Below are positions 18,021 to 27,878 of a DNA stretch of 64,000 nt, one piece after another (position 1 is the first letter of the stretch; the number at the start of each line of letters is the position of its first letter). Source of the stretch: JAFEDN01 sp965651935 (GTDB taxonomy: Bacteria; Pseudomonadota; Gammaproteobacteria; Coxiellales; Coxiellaceae); contig CBFGTC010000008.1 of NCBI GenBank assembly GCA_965651935.1, positions 13,106-77,105 of the forward strand. The letters are read 5' to 3'. The translations under genes and the position numbers were made by a program. Below the pieces are notes generated by a model. The model saw nothing but the letters and a program-made list of their open reading frames with translations, was not told the DNA's origin and made no database searches.

Positions 18021-20402
18021 TCACATCCTCAATTTTGCGTTAAACTTTTCTTCTAAGTTGTTAATCATTTTTTCAACAACTTCTTGAATTTCCTCATCCT
18101 TTAAAGTGCGGGTTGCATCTTGAAATGTTAATCCTAATGCAATGCTTTTATAGCCTTTCTCAATATTGTGCCCTTGATAGACATCAAATATTTGCACATT
18201 CTGCAAAAGTTTTCCAGCTTTGTCGACAATAAATTTTTCCACATCACCTGCGGATATATTCTGCTCTAAAATGATGGCAATGTCACGACGCACGCCCGGA
18301 AATTTAGAAATATTTTTAAAATTAGGTATTTGCGATTCACTTATAATGTCATACTTCAATTCAAAAACGTAAATTGGGCCTGATAATTGGCATTTCTCGA
18401 TAATGGCAGGATGCAATGCCCCTACGCGACCCACGACTACGTTATTGCTCATAAGTTGAGCGCTTTGACCTGGATGCAATATGGGGGACATCGCTTTTTC
18501 CCAAGAAAAATGGCATTTTTTAGTTAGTCCCAAGAGAGCTTCCACATCCGCTTTAATATCAAAGAAATCTAATGCTCTCGACTCTATACCCCATTGTTCT
18601 GAATAAGCTGGGCCGCTAACCACACCTGCTAACATCATAATTTGCAACGGCTCTTCCATAGGAGGGAAGAAACATAAACCTGTTTCAAACAGACGCACTT
18701 GAGAAATTTGACGATTTTGATTGTATTGAAGTGCTTGCAGTAAACCAGGCCATAAACTGGTACGCATTACACTCATTTCAGTGGAAATCGGATTGGCTAA
18801 ATGTAGCGGTTTATGGTCAGGGTCTAACCACTCTTGCCAACGAGGATTGACAAAGCTATAGGTAATGGCTTCGCTGTACCCACGATCAATCAGTAAATCA
18901 AAAATCCGTTTAAGTGGAATCTTTGCTCCTGAATGAGGAGGTATACTCATGGGGGAAGTTAACGTTTGCAAAGGAATGAGATGGTAACCACGCAAACGTC
19001 CCAATTCTTCTATTAAATCAATTTCTGAATTAATGTCGAAACGATAACTGGGCGCTTGAACTTCCCAGGCATTTTCCTTACTTTGACTAAAATTCATACC
19101 CAAAGCTCGCAAAATAGCTTCCACCTGCTGATTGGTGAAATCCAGTCCTAAGATGCGAGAAATTTGTGGCTTCCTTAATGAAATAATGTGTTGTTGCATC
19201 AAAGCATCCGTTTGCTCAACTTCGATTATAGGACCTGCTTGACCGCCAGTAATTTCTAACAACAATTGTGTTGCTCTTTCTAAAGCCTTTCGAGGCAAGC
19301 AGCTATCGACTCCTCGAGCAAATCGATAAGAGGCATCGGTTTGTAAATTATGGTGTCTGGCGCTTAAGCTTAACGGTATGGGAATGAAGAAAGCGCTTTC
19401 TAAAAACAGGTCTTCTGTCTGCTCACTGACTCCTGAGGCTGCGCCACCCATAATGCCAGCTAAGGCCAGCGCTTGGTGATGATCCGCAATAATGAGATCA
19501 TTACTGGTCAAAGTAAGTGATTTTGTATCCAACAAAGTGATTTTCTCACCCGGTTTAGCTAATCTCACTTCGATCCCTTGTTGAATATTTTTTAAATCAA
19601 ACGCATGTAAAGGCTGGCCCAATTCCAGCATGACATAATTTGTCACGTCTACCACCGGATGGATGCTGCGCATACCACTGCGGCGCAGCCGTTCCACCAT
19701 CCACATAGGAGTTTGCGCTGGCCGGCGGATTTGGCGTATCACCCGTCCTAAATAACGTGGACAGCGATCGGCGGCGGTGACTTCCACGGTTAACGTATCC
19801 GGTATTGTCGCTTTAACCTGAGAAACATTTGCACTTATGGCATTAATCTTAAGTAATGCAGCAACTTCTCGCGCTAAGCCATTGATACTTAAACAATCAC
19901 CACGATTGGGAGGAATAGCCAAATCCATGATTTCATCATTTAAATTCAAATAATCACGCAGATTTTGACCTATTGGCGCATCAGCAGGCAACTCCAGAAT
20001 ATGTCCTGCGTCAGCTTCTCCTAAACCCAATTCTTGGGCAGAACAGATCATGCCTTGAGAAGGCTGTCCGCGTAATTGAGTGGCTTTAATATGGATATTT
20101 CCTGGAAGTTGAGCGCCTACGGTAGCCACGGCGACTTTTAAGCCTGGACGAACATTCACACCTCCACATACGATAGGGAGTATTTCGTTGTTGCTGATAT
20201 TCACTCGACAGCAGTGTAAACGGGCTGCATCGGGATGTTGAGATTCGCTTTCAATTAGTCCTATTATTACACCACTAAATTGACCAGAGGCAGGCTGTAA
20301 AGACTCCACTTCTAATCCACCCATAATCAAGGCAGAGGCCAAACTCTCTGAATCCACTGATTTATCTAAATTTTCTTGAAGCCATTTGGTGCTAAATTTC
20401 AT
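18021..20402 (-). CDS. pheT: Phenylalanyl-tRNA synthetase beta subunit
   Basis: 793 residues, the expected size. An N-terminal EMAP-like tRNA-binding domain is followed by the B3/B4 editing domain, the B5 domain (LRGYHLIPLQTL) and a C-terminal anticodon-binding domain (FPGVRRDIAIILEQNISAGDVEKFI). It forms an alpha2beta2 enzyme with PheS, encoded 10 bp upstream. Stop and ihfA start overlap or nearly abut, indicating one operon. Confidence 0.98.
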   Translation of the reverse strand: MKFSTKWLQENLDKSVDSESLASALIMGGLEVESLQPASGQFSGVIIGLIESESQHPDAARLHCCRVNISNNEILPIVCGGVNVRPGLKVAVATVGAQLPGNIHIKATQLRGQPSQGMICSAQELGLGEADAGHILELPADAPIGQNLRDYLNLNDEIMDLAIPPNRGDCLSINGLAREVAALLKINAISANVSQVKATIPDTLTVEVTAADRCPRYLGRVIRQIRRPAQTPMWMVERLRRSGMRSIHPVVDVTNYVMLELGQPLHAFDLKNIQQGIEVRLAKPGEKITLLDTKSLTLTSNDLIIADHHQALALAGIMGGAASGVSEQTEDLFLESAFFIPIPLSLSARHHNLQTDASYRFARGVDSCLPRKALERATQLLLEITGGQAGPIIEVEQTDALMQQHIISLRKPQISRILGLDFTNQQVEAILRALGMNFSQSKENAWEVQAPSYRFDINSEIDLIEELGRLRGYHLIPLQTLTSPMSIPPHSGAKIPLKRIFDLLIDRGYSEAITYSFVNPRWQEWLDPDHKPLHLANPISTEMSVMRTSLWPGLLQALQYNQNRQISQVRLFETGLCFFPPMEEPLQIMMLAGVVSGPAYSEQWGIESRALDFFDIKADVEALLGLTKKCHFSWEKAMSPILHPGQSAQLMSNNVVVGRVGALHPAIIEKCQLSGPIYVFELKYDIISESQIPNFKNISKFPGVRRDIAIILEQNISAGDVEKFIVDKAGKLLQNVQIFDVYQGHNIEKGYKSIALGLTFQDATRTLKDEEIQEVVEKMINNLEEKFNAKLRM

Positions 20403-20412
20403 AGTCGGTTTG

Positions 20413-21396
20413 TTAAAATTGGGTTAATAGACGTAGATCGTTCTCGAATAGTAGGCGTAAATCGGGAATAGCGTATTTTAACATCGCTAAACGATCTAGA
20501 CCTAAACCAAATGCAAACCCCGTGTATTTGTCCGGATCAATTCCGACATTCCTCAAAACTTGAGGATGCACCATACCGCATCCCAAGATCTCCAACCATC
20601 CTCCGTCGATTTTGCGAATATCGACTTCAGCGGAGGGTTCGGTAAAAGGAAAAAAACTGGGACGAAAGCGAAACTCCAATTGTTTTTCAAAAAATTTTTC
20701 TAAAAAATCTTGCAATACGGCTTTCAGATGTCCCATGTTGCATTCGGTATCGACTACCAATCCTTCTAACTGATGGAACATGGGGGTGTGGGTTTGGTCG
20801 TAATCACAGCGATAAACTCTTCCTAAAGTAATGACTCTAAGCGGTGGTTGACGTTGTTCCATGGTTCGTATCTGAACATTGGAAGTGTGTGTTCTCAACA
20901 ATAATTTGTTTGGAAAGAAGAAGGTATCGTGGCTATCACGCGCAGGATGATGACTGGGTATATTCAACGCTTCAAAGTTATGGTAGTCGTCTTCAATCTC
21001 GGGCCCGTCAGCCACGCTAAAACCCATCGCCGTAAATAACTCAATGACACGCAAGCGCACTTGCGTGACTGGATGAAGAGAACCCAAAAGCTGACCTCTT
21101 CCAGGGAGGGTAATATCTACTTTTTCTTCCTGTAATTTCCGTTTAAGGACTTGCTCTTGCAAAACGATTTCTTGTTTTGATAAGGCATCCTGTAACTCGA
21201 GTTTGGCTTGATTGATAATTTTACCCATTTTTGGGCGGTCCGCCACTGGCAAATCCGATACGGATTTTAATAAAGCCGTTAACTGACCTTTTTTTCCGAG
21301 GTAATGAATCCGCAATTGCTCAACTGCTTCCGGTTCAGTTGCCTTAGCAATTGCGGCTTTGGCCTCATCTAATAATGCGGCGAGGTCTTTTTGCAT
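20413..21396 (-). CDS. pheS: Phenylalanyl-tRNA synthetase alpha subunit
   Basis: 327 residues with an N-terminal coiled coil and a class II catalytic core. Motif 2 is in LLRTHTSNVQIRTM and RVYRCDYDQTHTPMFHQLEGLVVD; motif 3 is in GFAFGLGLDRLAMLKY. It charges tRNA-Phe together with PheT. It follows rplT by only 11 bp; there is no room for the classical attenuator leader that precedes pheST in E. coli, so it is read through from upstream. Confidence 0.98.
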   Translation of the reverse strand: MQKDLAALLDEAKAAIAKATEPEAVEQLRIHYLGKKGQLTALLKSVSDLPVADRPKMGKIINQAKLELQDALSKQEIVLQEQVLKRKLQEEKVDITLPGRGQLLGSLHPVTQVRLRVIELFTAMGFSVADGPEIEDDYHNFEALNIPSHHPARDSHDTFFFPNKLLLRTHTSNVQIRTMEQRQPPLRVITLGRVYRCDYDQTHTPMFHQLEGLVVDTECNMGHLKAVLQDFLEKFFEKQLEFRFRPSFFPFTEPSAEVDIRKIDGGWLEILGCGMVHPQVLRNVGIDPDKYTGFAFGLGLDRLAMLKYAIPDLRLLFENDLRLLTQF

Positions 21397-21407
21397 GATA
21401 AACGAGC

Positions 21408-21764
21408 TTATTGCAACGCTTTTTGGGCGGTACGCGCTAATTGGGCGAAAGCGGTAGCATCATTTAATGCCAGGTCTGCCAAAATTTTTCGATCAATATT
21501 AATATTGGCTTTTTTCAGGCCATTCATCAAACGGCTATAAGACAGACCATGTATGCGCGCACCCGCGTTGATACGGACAATCCACAACGCGCGAAATTGG
21601 CGTTTATTTTGTCGACGGTCTCGATAAGCGTATTGAGCCGCTTTAATAACGGCTTGTTTGGCAGTACGATAAATTCGACTGCGTGCACCGTAATAGCCTT
21701 TGGCTTCATTTAATACTTTTTTGTGGCGGGCACGTGCCTGCACACCTCTTTTCACTCTGGGCAT
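21408..21764 (-). CDS. rplT: 50S ribosomal protein L20
   Basis: 118 residues, highly basic. The start MPRVKRGVQARARHKK, followed by AKGYYGARSR, is diagnostic. It is an early 23S-binding assembly protein, known to repress the rpmI-rplT cistrons in relatives. The gap from rpmI is 12 bp. Confidence 0.99.
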   Translation of the reverse strand: MPRVKRGVQARARHKKVLNEAKGYYGARSRIYRTAKQAVIKAAQYAYRDRRQNKRQFRALWIVRINAGARIHGLSYSRLMNGLKKANINIDRKILADLALNDATAFAQLARTAQKALQ

Positions 21765-21776
21765 ATTTTTCTCCGA

Positions 21777-21968
21777 TTAGCTCAATAATTTATCAATGTT
21801 ATCGAGGTCTCGTTCATGCACATAAGCAGAACGGGCCAACTGATTTTTTCGTTTAGGTGCTTTCTTAGTTAAAATATGATTTCGAAAGGCGCTGCGACGT
21901 TTAATGGCGCCGCAACCCGTGCGGCGGAAGCGCTTTACTGCTCCGCGATTTGATTTAATTTTCGGCAT
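21777..21968 (-). CDS. rpmI: 50S ribosomal protein L35
   Basis: 63 residues beginning MPKIKSNRGAVKRFRRTG. A longer in-frame reading exists upstream, but family length and the conserved MPKxK start fix the ATG at 21968. It lies in the usual infC-rpmI-rplT order. Confidence 0.97.
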   Translation of the reverse strand: MPKIKSNRGAVKRFRRTGCGAIKRRSAFRNHILTKKAPKRKNQLARSAYVHERDLDNIDKLLS

Positions 21969-22030
21969 AAAAAATAACCTCTTATTTGTATTTATCCTAA
22001 ACAACAGCATCGTAAATTAAAAGCGTTTAT

Positions 22031-22582
22031 TTATTCCGCTTTTTGCTCTTTTTTTGCTGGTTTAGGTTCTTGTTTCCCCAACGAGACCACCATACCCATT
22101 TGACGGCCTTCAACTCGAGGCTCTTGTTCCACCACTAAGCCGGTAGGCAAATCCCCTCTAATACGAGTTAATAACCCCATTCCTAATTCTCTGTGTTGCA
22201 TTTCGCGACCGCGGAAACGCAAACTAATCTTTACCTTATCTCCGCGCTCTAAAAATTCAATAATTTTCCGTACTTTTACCTGGTAATCTCCGATATCCGT
22301 CACGGGGCGGAATTTAACTTCCTTGACTTGAATCCTACGTTGTTTTTTCTTTTGCGCAGCTTGCTTTTTGCCTTTTTCGAATCGGTATTTCCCATAATCC
22401 ATGATTCGGCACACTGGCGGCTCGGTATTGGGAGATATTTCCACAAGGTCTAGGCTGGCACGCTCGGCAGCATATAACGCTTCCCGAATACTCACTACTC
22501 CTACTTGATTACCCTCTTCGTCTATTAAACGCACTTGAGGTGTGTGAATCTGTTGATTCACTCGCGTTTTTTTTTCGCTAAT
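22031..22582 (-). CDS. infC: Translation initiation factor IF-3
   Basis: 183 residues when started at the AUU codon (22582), giving SEKKTRVNQQIHTPQVRLIDEEG. GGGAG lies 7 nt upstream of this AUU, and it overlaps the thrS TAG by one base. The inner GTG at 22561 has no such site. Rare AUU starts are the known means of infC autoregulation, because IF-3 rejects non-canonical initiation codons. The core motifs PVCRIMDYGKYRFEK and RFRGREMQH are intact. Confidence 0.95.
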   Translation of the reverse strand: MSEKKTRVNQQIHTPQVRLIDEEGNQVGVVSIREALYAAERASLDLVEISPNTEPPVCRIMDYGKYRFEKGKKQAAQKKKQRRIQVKEVKFRPVTDIGDYQVKVRKIIEFLERGDKVKISLRFRGREMQHRELGMGLLTRIRGDLPTGLVVEQEPRVEGRQMGMVVSLGKQEPKPAKKEQKAE

Positions 22583-24485
22583 GGCTCGTCTCCCGAAAAA
22601 AACTTAATTGATTCATTAGTTCATCTAATTTAATTGTTACTGTTCCTTCTTGCCCTAAGCGGCGGACAGAAATAGTTCTCTCTGCCACTTCCCGATCACC
22701 AATGACAAATTGGTACGGAACACGAGCAATAGTGTGTTCACGAATTTTAAAGCCAATTTTCTCATTACGCAAGTCTAAAATGGCTCTAACGTCTTGATTT
22801 CGTAAAAAATCTCTGATTTCGTAGGCAAAATCGGTTTGCCGGTCAGTAATATTCATGATTACCGCTTGAATTGGCGCGAGCCATACCGGCAAACCCTCGG
22901 CATAATGCTCTAATAAAATGCCAATGAAGCGTTCCATGGACCCTAAAATGGCGCGATGAAGCATCACCGGGGTCTGCTTGGAGCCATCCTCGGCAATATA
23001 GTGGGCGCCTAAGCGAGCGCCTAGAAAGAAATCAACTTGGAGCGTGCCGCACTGCCAAGTCCGGCCCAGGCAATCTTTTAAGGAAAACTCAATTTTGGGG
23101 GCATAAAATCCCCCTTCTCCTGGCGAATACTGCCATTCCACGCCAGCCGCATCAAGGGCGTCTGCTAAGGCTTTTTCGGCAAGGTCCCATTCAGCATCAT
23201 TGCCTATGCGCTTTTCTGGCCGGGTTGATAATTTATAAACGATTTCTGTAAACCCAAGCTCGGCATACACTTGCCGTAATTGTTGGATAAATGCGGCGGA
23301 TTCTGCTTGTATTTGCGCTGGGGTGCAAAAAATGTGAGCGTCGTCTTGCACAAAGCCACGGACTCGCATTAAACCATGCAAGGTACCCGAAGCTTCATTG
23401 CGGTGACAATGCCCAAATTCCGCCATGCGAATGGGTAGATCACGATAGCTTTTCACGCCTTGTTTGAAAATTTGAACATGACAGGGGCAACTCATGGGTT
23501 TAATGGCAAATTGACGATTTTCAGATTCTGAGAGGAATAAATCGTCTCTAAATTTTTCCAAATGACCGGACTGCGCCCATAAAGACACGTCCACCAATTG
23601 CGGGGTGTTGACTTCTTCGTAGCCAAATTGGCGCAGCTTTTCACGTATATATTCGCGCACAACTCGGATCATTGCCCAACCATTTGGGTGCCAAAAAATC
23701 ATTCCGGGAGCTTCAGGTTGGATATGAAATAAATCCATCTTTTTGGCGATGAGACGATGATCGCGTTTCTCTGCCTCTTCGATACGATGCAAATATTCTT
23801 TGAGGGCTTTTTGGTCTGCCCAGGCAGTGCCGTAAATACGTTGAAGCATTTCATTGTTGGAATCCCCACGCCAATAAGCCCCTGAGACTTTGGTCAATTT
23901 AAAGGCTCCTAACTGACCCGTGCGGGGGATGTGTGGTCCGCGGCATAAATCAATAAAATCATCTTGTTGATAAGCGGTAATGGTTTGATCGGAAGGAATT
24001 CCCTCAATAATCTCCACTTTATAATGTTCGCCTAATTGAGTAAAAATTTTTATGGCTTCTTCTCGAGTCAAAATTCTTTGATGCACGCTAATATCGGCTT
24101 TGATCAGCTCATGCATTTTATTTTCAATAGCTTCCAGATCGGCGAGGGTAAAATGGTCATCAACTGCAAAATCGTAATAAAAACCGTCTTCAATGACGGG
24201 GCCAATAGTGACTTGGGCTTGAGGATACAAGTGTTTGACGGCATGGGCTAAAAGATGAGCGGTAGAATGACGGATGATCTCCAATCCGGCAGGGTCTTTA
24301 ACCGTAATAATTTTCAAATTAGCGTCTTCATTAATAAGATAGGATAAATCCACTAGTTTTTGATTCACTTGCGCTGCTAAAGCTGCCTTGGCTAAACCAG
24401 CTCCGATAGATTCCGCCACTGCCTTAGCCGTCACGGGACCTGGAAAGTCCTTAAAGTTGCCATCTGTTAATGTTATCCGCACCAT
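22578..24485 (-). CDS. thrS: Threonyl-tRNA synthetase
   Basis: 635 residues from the ATG at 24485 (MVRITLTDGN). The reading frame is open further upstream, but family alignment supports this start. An N-terminal TGS domain is followed by the SAD editing domain, the class II core (zinc Cys in KPMSCPCHVQIFK, motif 3 in MLHRAILGSMERF) and the anticodon-binding domain. It heads the operon. About 235 bp upstream have no gene; I could not recognise an anticodon-like operator in them. Confidence 0.98.
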   Translation of the reverse strand: MVRITLTDGNFKDFPGPVTAKAVAESIGAGLAKAALAAQVNQKLVDLSYLINEDANLKIITVKDPAGLEIIRHSTAHLLAHAVKHLYPQAQVTIGPVIEDGFYYDFAVDDHFTLADLEAIENKMHELIKADISVHQRILTREEAIKIFTQLGEHYKVEIIEGIPSDQTITAYQQDDFIDLCRGPHIPRTGQLGAFKLTKVSGAYWRGDSNNEMLQRIYGTAWADQKALKEYLHRIEEAEKRDHRLIAKKMDLFHIQPEAPGMIFWHPNGWAMIRVVREYIREKLRQFGYEEVNTPQLVDVSLWAQSGHLEKFRDDLFLSESENRQFAIKPMSCPCHVQIFKQGVKSYRDLPIRMAEFGHCHRNEASGTLHGLMRVRGFVQDDAHIFCTPAQIQAESAAFIQQLRQVYAELGFTEIVYKLSTRPEKRIGNDAEWDLAEKALADALDAAGVEWQYSPGEGGFYAPKIEFSLKDCLGRTWQCGTLQVDFFLGARLGAHYIAEDGSKQTPVMLHRAILGSMERFIGILLEHYAEGLPVWLAPIQAVIMNITDRQTDFAYEIRDFLRNQDVRAILDLRNEKIGFKIREHTIARVPYQFVIGDREVAERTISVRRLGQEGTVTIKLDELMNQLSFFRETSH

Positions 24486-24723
24486 TTTAATAAATCTCTG
24501 CCGGTAAAAAGAGGTGGTTATTGATGGGGTTTCATTCCCGCCAAGATCAAGACTATTTACAATATATCCCAAATTTTCGGCGATTGAAAACCAACCGAAC
24601 CGGGGGTTTTACTTTAATCTATTGTCGTTGTTATTGCAATATTATTGAGCCCTCTAGTATTTTTTGTGAAGGGAAATCCCAAAATCACTGAATGATGGGC
24701 GATGGAGTTCAGGATCCTACTGC

Positions 24724-24966
24724 TCATGGGCCTGTGGGAGGCCCTTTATTGACGTTATCAATAAAATCAGGAGGTTCAGGAACAATAATCCACATAATTA
24801 AGTAGAGAATGACAAATGGCGCCACAGCGGTAAATATTGTTAACAAAATATAAATAAGCCTGACTATAGTCGGGTCTATTTTAAAATATTCTGCTATCCC
24901 TGCGCATACTCCACTGATTAATTTATTGTTTTTTGACCGATAAAGTTTTTTTACCGTCTCGACCAT
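24724..24966 (-). CDS. PspC-domain small membrane protein
   Basis: 80 residues. KLYRSKNNKLISGVCAGIAEYFKIDPTIVRL is the PspC signature, followed by one long hydrophobic helix (YILLTIFTAVAPFVILYLIMWIIV) and a short Pro/Gly-rich tail. PspC proteins respond to envelope stress in some bacteria. No pspA or pspF is adjacent, so the role here is uncertain. Confidence 0.9.
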   Translation of the reverse strand: MVETVKKLYRSKNNKLISGVCAGIAEYFKIDPTIVRLIYILLTIFTAVAPFVILYLIMWIIVPEPPDFIDNVNKGPPTGP

Positions 24967-25136
24967 ATCATCTCCTATGAATTAGATTGTCTATTTTCAA
25001 CATATCATGATTTTACTGTATTGCAAATCATTGGGTGTTCTGATTGAGTAAAAAGGGAAAGATTTTGAATTTCCGCAAGGAATAGGCAATGGCCAACGTT
25101 TTTTTGCTCTCGTTCAAGCCCCTGCTGAAAACCCGT

Positions 25137-25208
25137 TAGGCACGAGTGGGATCGAACCACCGACCACCACCATGTCAAGGTGATGCTCTACCACTGAGCT
25201 ACGTGCCT
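25137..25208 (-). tRNA. tRNA-Val (anticodon GAC)
   Basis: The minus strand has acceptor stem AGGCACG / CGTGCCT with discriminator A. The D-arm is AGCTCAGTGGTAGAGC, the anticodon arm CACCTTGACATGGTG, and the T-loop TTCGATC. The next bases are ACG, so CCA is not encoded. It stands alone between the PspC gene and acetoacetyl-CoA synthetase. Confidence 0.96.
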
Positions 25209-25350
25209 AAAATAGGCCAATAAGATAGCATTCCTACCAAATATAATCAAATCCCTCCATTCTTGACGGCAATTTTGTGTGGAAGCATTATCAATGATAA
25301 AATTAAGGTCTCCGGGATCAAAAGATTAGCCAGAAAGGGATGTTATTTTT

Positions 25351-27273
25351 ATGGAAAGTACCCAACAACCGATGTTGTGGCGGCCCAGCCAGGAGGTCAT
25401 CCGTCATTCACAAATGACACGTTATCTAGAACACGTTAATAGTCAATATCAACTTAAATTACAAGACTACTTTGCCCTACATGAATGGTCCATCCAAAAT
25501 ACCGCTAAATTCTGGCATTCGATATGGGAGTTTACCCAGGTTATAGGGAAAAAAACGGAGAACCCGGTTTTTATTCCCGCACCACGCATGTCAGAAACAC
25601 GCTGGTTTCCCGGCGTCAAGCTTAATTTTGCCGAAAATTTACTACGTTACCGCGATACTAAACCCGCCGTAATTTACCGCAGCGAAACAGGAATAAAAGA
25701 AATTTATTCTTATGCCGACTTATATCAACAAGTCAGTTCTTTAGCAAATTGGTTGCGACAGATAGGAGTGAAGCCCAAAGACCGGGTAGCAGGATGGTTG
25801 CCTAACTCACCGGAAACCGTCATCGCGATGCTGGCCAGCGCCAGCATCGGCGCAATCTGGACTGCGTGTTCAATGGATTTTGGTCTTCAAGGATTAATCG
25901 ATCGTTTTGGGCAAATTGAACCAAAGATTTTATTCACTTCATTGCACCATACTTATGGAGGGAAAACCTTCCATCATTCCGAAGAAATCAGTCAATTACA
26001 GCAAAAATTACCCAGCTTGCAAGATACAATAGTCATTGGCACGCCAAAATGGCAAGAATGCGTTAATAACCCCCACATTGACTTAAACTTTGAACAATTG
26101 CCTTTCGATCACCCGCTTTATATTTTGTATTCTTCGGGAACCACCGGCAAACCCAAGTGCATGGTGCACGGCGCCGGCGGCACTTTATTACAACATTTAA
26201 AAGAATTGCGTCTACACACCGATCTGAAACGGGAAGATACAATCTGTTTTTATTCTACCTGCGCTTGGATGATGTGGCATTGGTCCATCAGCAGTTTAGC
26301 AGTAGGGTCCAGCGTGGTGCTTTACGAAGGGAGTCCTTTTTATCCGCAAAAAACAGCTTTATTTGATTTAATCGATGAATATGAGATTAGCGTGTTCGGC
26401 GCCGGAGCCAAAATCTTTGAAAATGCACAGAGCTTTGGCTTGACACCCAAAAAAAACCATCGATTCACTACGCTACGAACTATACTCAGCACCGGTTCGC
26501 CGTTATTACCGGAAACATTTGATTATATTTATCAACAAGTAAAAACCGATTTGTGCTTATCTTCGATTTCCGGCGGCAGTGACATTATCTCTTGTTTTGC
26601 TCTAGGTAATCCTATTCTTCCGGTCTACCGAGGTGAATTACAATGCTTGGGCTTAGGGATGGACGTGCGGATTTATAATGATCAGGGCCAAGAAATTAAA
26701 AATGCCAAAGGAGAACTCGTCTGCGCCACCCCGTTTCCTTCCATGCCAATTTATTTTTGGAATGATCCTCATGGTGAGAAATATCAACAGGCATATTTTC
26801 AGACCTTTCCAGGCGTTTGGACTCATGGCGATTATGCACAACGAACGCCACACGGTGGTCTTATTATTTTTGGCCGCTCGGATTCAACTTTGAATCCCGG
26901 TGGAGTGCGAATCGGGACTGCGGAAATTTACCAACAAGTCGAAAAATTTCCAGAAATTCTAGACTGCCTTGCTACAGGATACGTAACTGCAACAGGTGAG
27001 AAAATTATTCTATTTGTCGTCTTAGCGCCACAGCAAATATTAAACGAAAAATTAATTAGTGAGGTCAAAACGCTGATACGCCAAAATACCTCTCCTCATC
27101 ATGTTCCTGCCAAAGTCATCCAAGCTCCAGCCCTACCAAGGACTCACAATGGTAAATTAATGGAAAGTTTGGTGAAAAAAATCATTAATCATCGAGCTGT
27201 TACTCCCAGCGAAGCTTTAGCCAATGCGCAATGTCTTGAATTTTTTTACAATTTGACTATTCAAATGGAATGA
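25351..27273 (+). CDS. Acetoacetyl-CoA synthetase
   Basis: 640 residues of the acyl-adenylate-forming family. The AMP-binding motif ILYSSGTTGKPKCMVHG is clear, with later SISGGSDIISCF and the hinge GGLIIFGRSDSTLNPGGVRIGTAEIYQ. The Trp/His-rich start and length match acetoacetyl-CoA synthetase rather than acetyl-CoA synthetase. It converts acetoacetate, ATP and CoA to acetoacetyl-CoA, letting the cell use ketone bodies or the acetoacetate made by HMG-CoA lyase. GAAAGGG lies about 12 nt upstream of the ATG. It is convergent with folE. Confidence 0.93.
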   Translation: MESTQQPMLWRPSQEVIRHSQMTRYLEHVNSQYQLKLQDYFALHEWSIQNTAKFWHSIWEFTQVIGKKTENPVFIPAPRMSETRWFPGVKLNFAENLLRYRDTKPAVIYRSETGIKEIYSYADLYQQVSSLANWLRQIGVKPKDRVAGWLPNSPETVIAMLASASIGAIWTACSMDFGLQGLIDRFGQIEPKILFTSLHHTYGGKTFHHSEEISQLQQKLPSLQDTIVIGTPKWQECVNNPHIDLNFEQLPFDHPLYILYSSGTTGKPKCMVHGAGGTLLQHLKELRLHTDLKREDTICFYSTCAWMMWHWSISSLAVGSSVVLYEGSPFYPQKTALFDLIDEYEISVFGAGAKIFENAQSFGLTPKKNHRFTTLRTILSTGSPLLPETFDYIYQQVKTDLCLSSISGGSDIISCFALGNPILPVYRGELQCLGLGMDVRIYNDQGQEIKNAKGELVCATPFPSMPIYFWNDPHGEKYQQAYFQTFPGVWTHGDYAQRTPHGGLIIFGRSDSTLNPGGVRIGTAEIYQQVEKFPEILDCLATGYVTATGEKIILFVVLAPQQILNEKLISEVKTLIRQNTSPHHVPAKVIQAPALPRTHNGKLMESLVKKIINHRAVTPSEALANAQCLEFFYNLTIQME

Positions 27274-27282
27274 AATGAATAT

Positions 27283-27870
27283 TTATTTTTTAGCATGAAC
27301 TAAACTCAAAAATTCACTGCGAGTGCGATCACTACTGCGAAATAAGCCTAACATCACAGATGTCGTCATACTGGAATTTTGCTTTTCAACTCCTCGCATC
27401 ATCATACAAAAATGCTGAGCTTCAATAATAACCCCCACGCCTTTAGCCTGGGTGACCGCCAAAATTGTATTGGCGATCTGTTGAGTTAAATTTTCTTGAA
27501 CTTGTAAACGGCGGGCAAACATATCCACAATCCGTGCAAACTTTGATAATCCTAAAATTTTACCGTTAGGAATATAAGCGATATGGCATTTCCCCGTAAA
27601 AGGCAGTAAATGATGTTCACATAAAGAATAAAGCTCAATGTCTTTGACAATCACCATTTCATCCATAGCCGATTCAAATACCGCTCCATTCACTAAGAAA
27701 GCAATATCCTCTTCATAACCTTTTGTTAAAAACTGTAACGCCTTCCAAGCGCGATGGGGCGTGTCTTTTAGGCCTTCACGCTGAGGGTTTTCTCCTAAAT
27801 TTTTTAGTATTTGATAGATTAAAGCTTCACCAGTTAGAGTTTGCTGGGTTTGTTCAAGGATTTCAGACAT
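27283..27870 (-). CDS. folE: GTP cyclohydrolase I
   Basis: 195 residues from the ATG at 27870; an in-frame ATG at 27894 that overlaps the HIT gene is also possible. It converts GTP to dihydroneopterin triphosphate, the first step of folate synthesis. The zinc ligands are present: C84 and H87 in YSLCEHHLLPFTGKC, and C155 in EAQHFCMMMRG. The context is a minus-strand run of gdhB, DoxX-like, HIT and folE genes with tiny gaps. Confidence 0.96.
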   Translation of the reverse strand: MSEILEQTQQTLTGEALIYQILKNLGENPQREGLKDTPHRAWKALQFLTKGYEEDIAFLVNGAVFESAMDEMVIVKDIELYSLCEHHLLPFTGKCHIAYIPNGKILGLSKFARIVDMFARRLQVQENLTQQIANTILAVTQAKGVGVIIEAQHFCMMMRGVEKQNSSMTTSVMLGLFRSSDRTRSEFLSLVHAKK

Positions 27871-27878
27871 AATTTTTA

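Noticed and set aside
24486..24723. Searched for a T-box or anticodon-like operator upstream of thrS
   Set aside because: No T-box motif or convincing anticodon-arm mimic could be seen.
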